This document shows positions 12,371 through 13,765 of a DNA stretch of 13,765 nt, one piece after another. The stretch is from JTS-RE9 sp964649195 (GTDB taxonomy: Bacteria; Planctomycetota; Phycisphaerae; Phycisphaerales; Phycisphaeraceae): NCBI GenBank assembly GCA_964649195.1, contig CAZYPK010000140.1:1-13765 (forward strand), read 5' to 3'. Under the pieces are notes generated by a model. That model was not told the DNA's origin, searched no databases, and saw only the letters and a list, made by a program, of their open reading frames with translations. Numbering within the stretch: position 1 is the stretch's first letter; each line of letters begins with the position of its first letter. The translations under genes were made by a program, and so were the position numbers.

Positions 12371-13624
12371 TCACCGTAGCGCCGCGAACTCGCCACTGCT
12401 CATGAATGACCGATAGACCTGCGCCCCCTGCCGGATGTCGCGCAGCGAGACAAACTCATCCTTCGTGTGGGCCGAATAGGGTTCGCCCGGTCCCCACACG
12501 ATGGCCGGCAGACCCGCCGCCGCCAGATCACCCGCGTGCGTTGCGAAGGGCGCACCCATCGCGACCCTGGGCATCTGATGCGAAACGAGCACGCCTTGCA
12601 CGATCGGCAGGATCGCGGCGCTGGCGCCGGCATTGAGCGGCGGGGCATCGCGGAACATTTCCAGCGCCACCTTGATCTCCGGCTCCGCCCTCACCAGATC
12701 ATCCAGCACGCGCCGCAATTGAGCGGTCGCCTGTGCCGCGGTTTCACCCGGCGCAAGCCTGCGGTCGATCTCGATGACGCAACGGTCCGGGATGATGTTG
12801 ACCTGCGAGCCGCCGTGAATCGTGGTGATGTTGCAGACCGCCCCGCCGGTGAGCGGATCGGGAACATCGAGCGTGGCGATGTAATGCTTCTCGATGGCGT
12901 CGATGACCCTGGTCATCATGCGGATCGCCGAGTTGCCCAGGTAGCTCGCGGCGGCGTGCGCCGCCACGCCGGCGGTGGTGACGCTCCAGCGCGTGACGCC
13001 GTTGTGGGCGACGACCGGGCGCATCATCGTCGGTTCTCCCACGATCACGGCGACAGGCTTGAAGCCGATCGCCGGCAGGTGATGCTCGATGAACGAGGCG
13101 ATGCCGGTCATGGCATATTCTTCATCCACGCTGAACAGCAGGGCCACATGATTGGGACGATGGGCCTGCGCCGCGTACTCCTTCAGCGCCCAGAGCATCG
13201 CCGCCCCGGTGCCTTTCGTGTCGCATGCTCCGCGGCCCAGCAGCCGATCGCCATCGAGCGCACCGCCGAACGGATCGATGGTCATGCCATCGACCGCCAC
13301 CGTATCGAGATGACTGTCAAACAGCAGCCACGGCGCATCACCGGCATCATCACCATCCGTGCCGGCTGAAACGGTGATCAGCAGTTGATCCCCCGGCCGC
13401 GGATTTTCTCCACCGGTTTCAAGACGCTTGGCCTCGGTCAGCGACCAGGGAAGCCGGCGGGTCCGCAACCCCCAGGCGCCGGCGGTCCGCTCCAGCCAGT
13501 CCGCCAGTTCCTGCTCCGGGCGCTGACGGCCGGAACTGACCGCGTTGACCGTATCAAACTGCACCATCCGCTGAAGCAGTTCATCCACCGTTTGAGGAAT
13601 TGCGGGTGACATGCGTGACACCAT
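12371..13624 (-). CDS. M20 family metallopeptidase (ArgE/DapE/ACY1 type)
   Basis: Di-zinc hydrolase of amide bonds, cytoplasmic. The 417 residues contain DSHLDTVAV (103-111, metal ligand His105), GRGACDTKGTGAAM (130-143, bridging Asp135), DEEYAMTG (167-174, catalytic Glu168, ligand Glu169), GEPT (196-199, ligand Glu197) and PYSAHTKDEFV (382-392, ligand His386). The lid or dimerisation domain (about 205-320) shows GVAAHAA and CNITTIHGGSQVNIIPD. All expected metal ligands are present, so it should be active. The substrate could be acetylornithine, succinyl-diaminopimelate or another acylamino acid; no biosynthetic neighbour helps decide. Start choice is uncertain: ATG 13624 is used. ATG 13612 is equally plausible, and a GTG at 13660 lies in a hexamer repeat and is less likely. 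No Shine-Dalgarno is seen for any. Confidence 0.88.
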   Translation of the reverse strand: MVSRMSPAIPQTVDELLQRMVQFDTVNAVSSGRQRPEQELADWLERTAGAWGLRTRRLPWSLTEAKRLETGGENPRPGDQLLITVSAGTDGDDAGDAPWLLFDSHLDTVAVDGMTIDPFGGALDGDRLLGRGACDTKGTGAAMLWALKEYAAQAHRPNHVALLFSVDEEYAMTGIASFIEHHLPAIGFKPVAVIVGEPTMMRPVVAHNGVTRWSVTTAGVAAHAAASYLGNSAIRMMTRVIDAIEKHYIATLDVPDPLTGGAVCNITTIHGGSQVNIIPDRCVIEIDRRLAPGETAAQATAQLRRVLDDLVRAEPEIKVALEMFRDAPPLNAGASAAILPIVQGVLVSHQMPRVAMGAPFATHAGDLAAAGLPAIVWGPGEPYSAHTKDEFVSLRDIRQGAQVYRSFMSSGEFAALR

Positions 13625-13641
13625 ATCAGATGCGATGGCAA

Positions 13642-13684
13642 GTGCCGCTGCCACTGCCACTGCCGCCGACTGCCCCTGCCCCTC
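13642..13684. repeat. CTGCCN hexamer-like run upstream of the M20 gene
   Basis: GTGCCGCTGCCACTGCCACT continues as CTGCCG/CTGCCC-type units to 13684, lying just before the M20 start codons. It resembles the runs at 3940-3974 and in the ftsI linker (5484-5524). Confidence 0.6.
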
Positions 13685-13721
13685 AGGGCAACCGCATATG
13701 ACTTCGGAAAGGCGAGGCTTC

Positions 13722-13765
13722 GGGAGGGCGAGGCTCCCGCCGAGCCGTCTGTTGACGAAGCCTGT
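13722..13765. repeat. second locus of the GGGAGGGCGAGGCTCCC dispersed repeat (runs off window)
   Basis: GGGAGGGCGAGGCTCCCGCC then GAGCCGT and a GACGAAGCC stretch match 2455-2497 closely in the same orientation. A partial copy, GGCGAGGCTT, precedes it at 13711. The window ends inside the element. Confidence 0.8.

Noticed and set aside
12467..13369. 300-codon plus-strand frame opposite the M20 gene
   Set aside because: The M20 frame carries all metal ligands; this one is Arg/His/Asp-rich with no motif.
1..13765. tRNA or rRNA genes
   Set aside because: No cloverleaf with a TTCRA loop pattern or rRNA-like conserved stretch was noticed. A covariance search would be decisive.

Overview
The window looks like chromosomal DNA of a GC-rich planctomycete (Planctomycetota, possibly Phycisphaerae-like). 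Supporting signs are a PEP-CTERM exosortase-type protein, a reduced and interrupted division/cell-wall (dcw) gene cluster, and abundant intergenic repeats. The lineage is inferred from gene content and style; no rRNA or other decisive marker is present. The two 100-base runs of N (4180-4279 and 7269-7368) are scaffold gaps, so this is a draft assembly.

Layout. 1-2337: rsmH (16S rRNA m4C1402 methyltransferase) followed by a membrane-anchored triple-LysM protein, both on +. 2338-2809: no gene, but a dense series of hairpins, including a 20-bp tandem repeat, a perfect 39-bp inverted repeat and a likely bidirectional terminator. 2810-3406 (-): a small secreted PEP-CTERM protein with a long AT-rich upstream region that also holds a coding-like remnant. 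3795-4516: degenerate repeats, then tandem array A (about 182-bp units built on paired 21-bp palindromes) broken by gap 1. 4614-7268 (+): an FtsL-like protein, a 17-unit heptanucleotide array, and an FtsI/PBP2-type transpeptidase whose 3' end runs into gap 2. 7259-7791: tandem array B, a diverged relative of array A in the same orientation. 7864-9387 (+): MFS transporter. 9459-10837 (-): a plsC-like acyltransferase translationally coupled to cmk. 11033-12151 (+): gcvT. 12371-13624 (-): an M20 metallopeptidase. The short spacer between the last two convergent genes is occupied by a repeat element with inverted ends. The window ends in another copy of the dispersed repeat seen near 2455.

How it fits together. 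rsmH, ftsL and ftsI are the remains of a dcw cluster, with a LysM wall-binding protein in the same block. A cargo-type PEP-CTERM gene and a repeat array separate rsmH/LysM from ftsL/ftsI, and ftsI is followed by a transporter rather than murE. cmk-plsC is a common nucleotide/phospholipid pair. gcvT and the M20 enzyme are ordinary metabolic genes.

The genes are mostly recognisable. The unusual content is the repeats. A 21-bp palindrome family shows compensatory stem changes, and its tandem arrays flank the ftsL-ftsI pair as direct repeats. Strictly in-phase heptanucleotide arrays occur in three intergenic spaces. I did not find a new protein system such as a defence island, CRISPR or biosynthetic cluster; the repeat biology is the best candidate for something undescribed.
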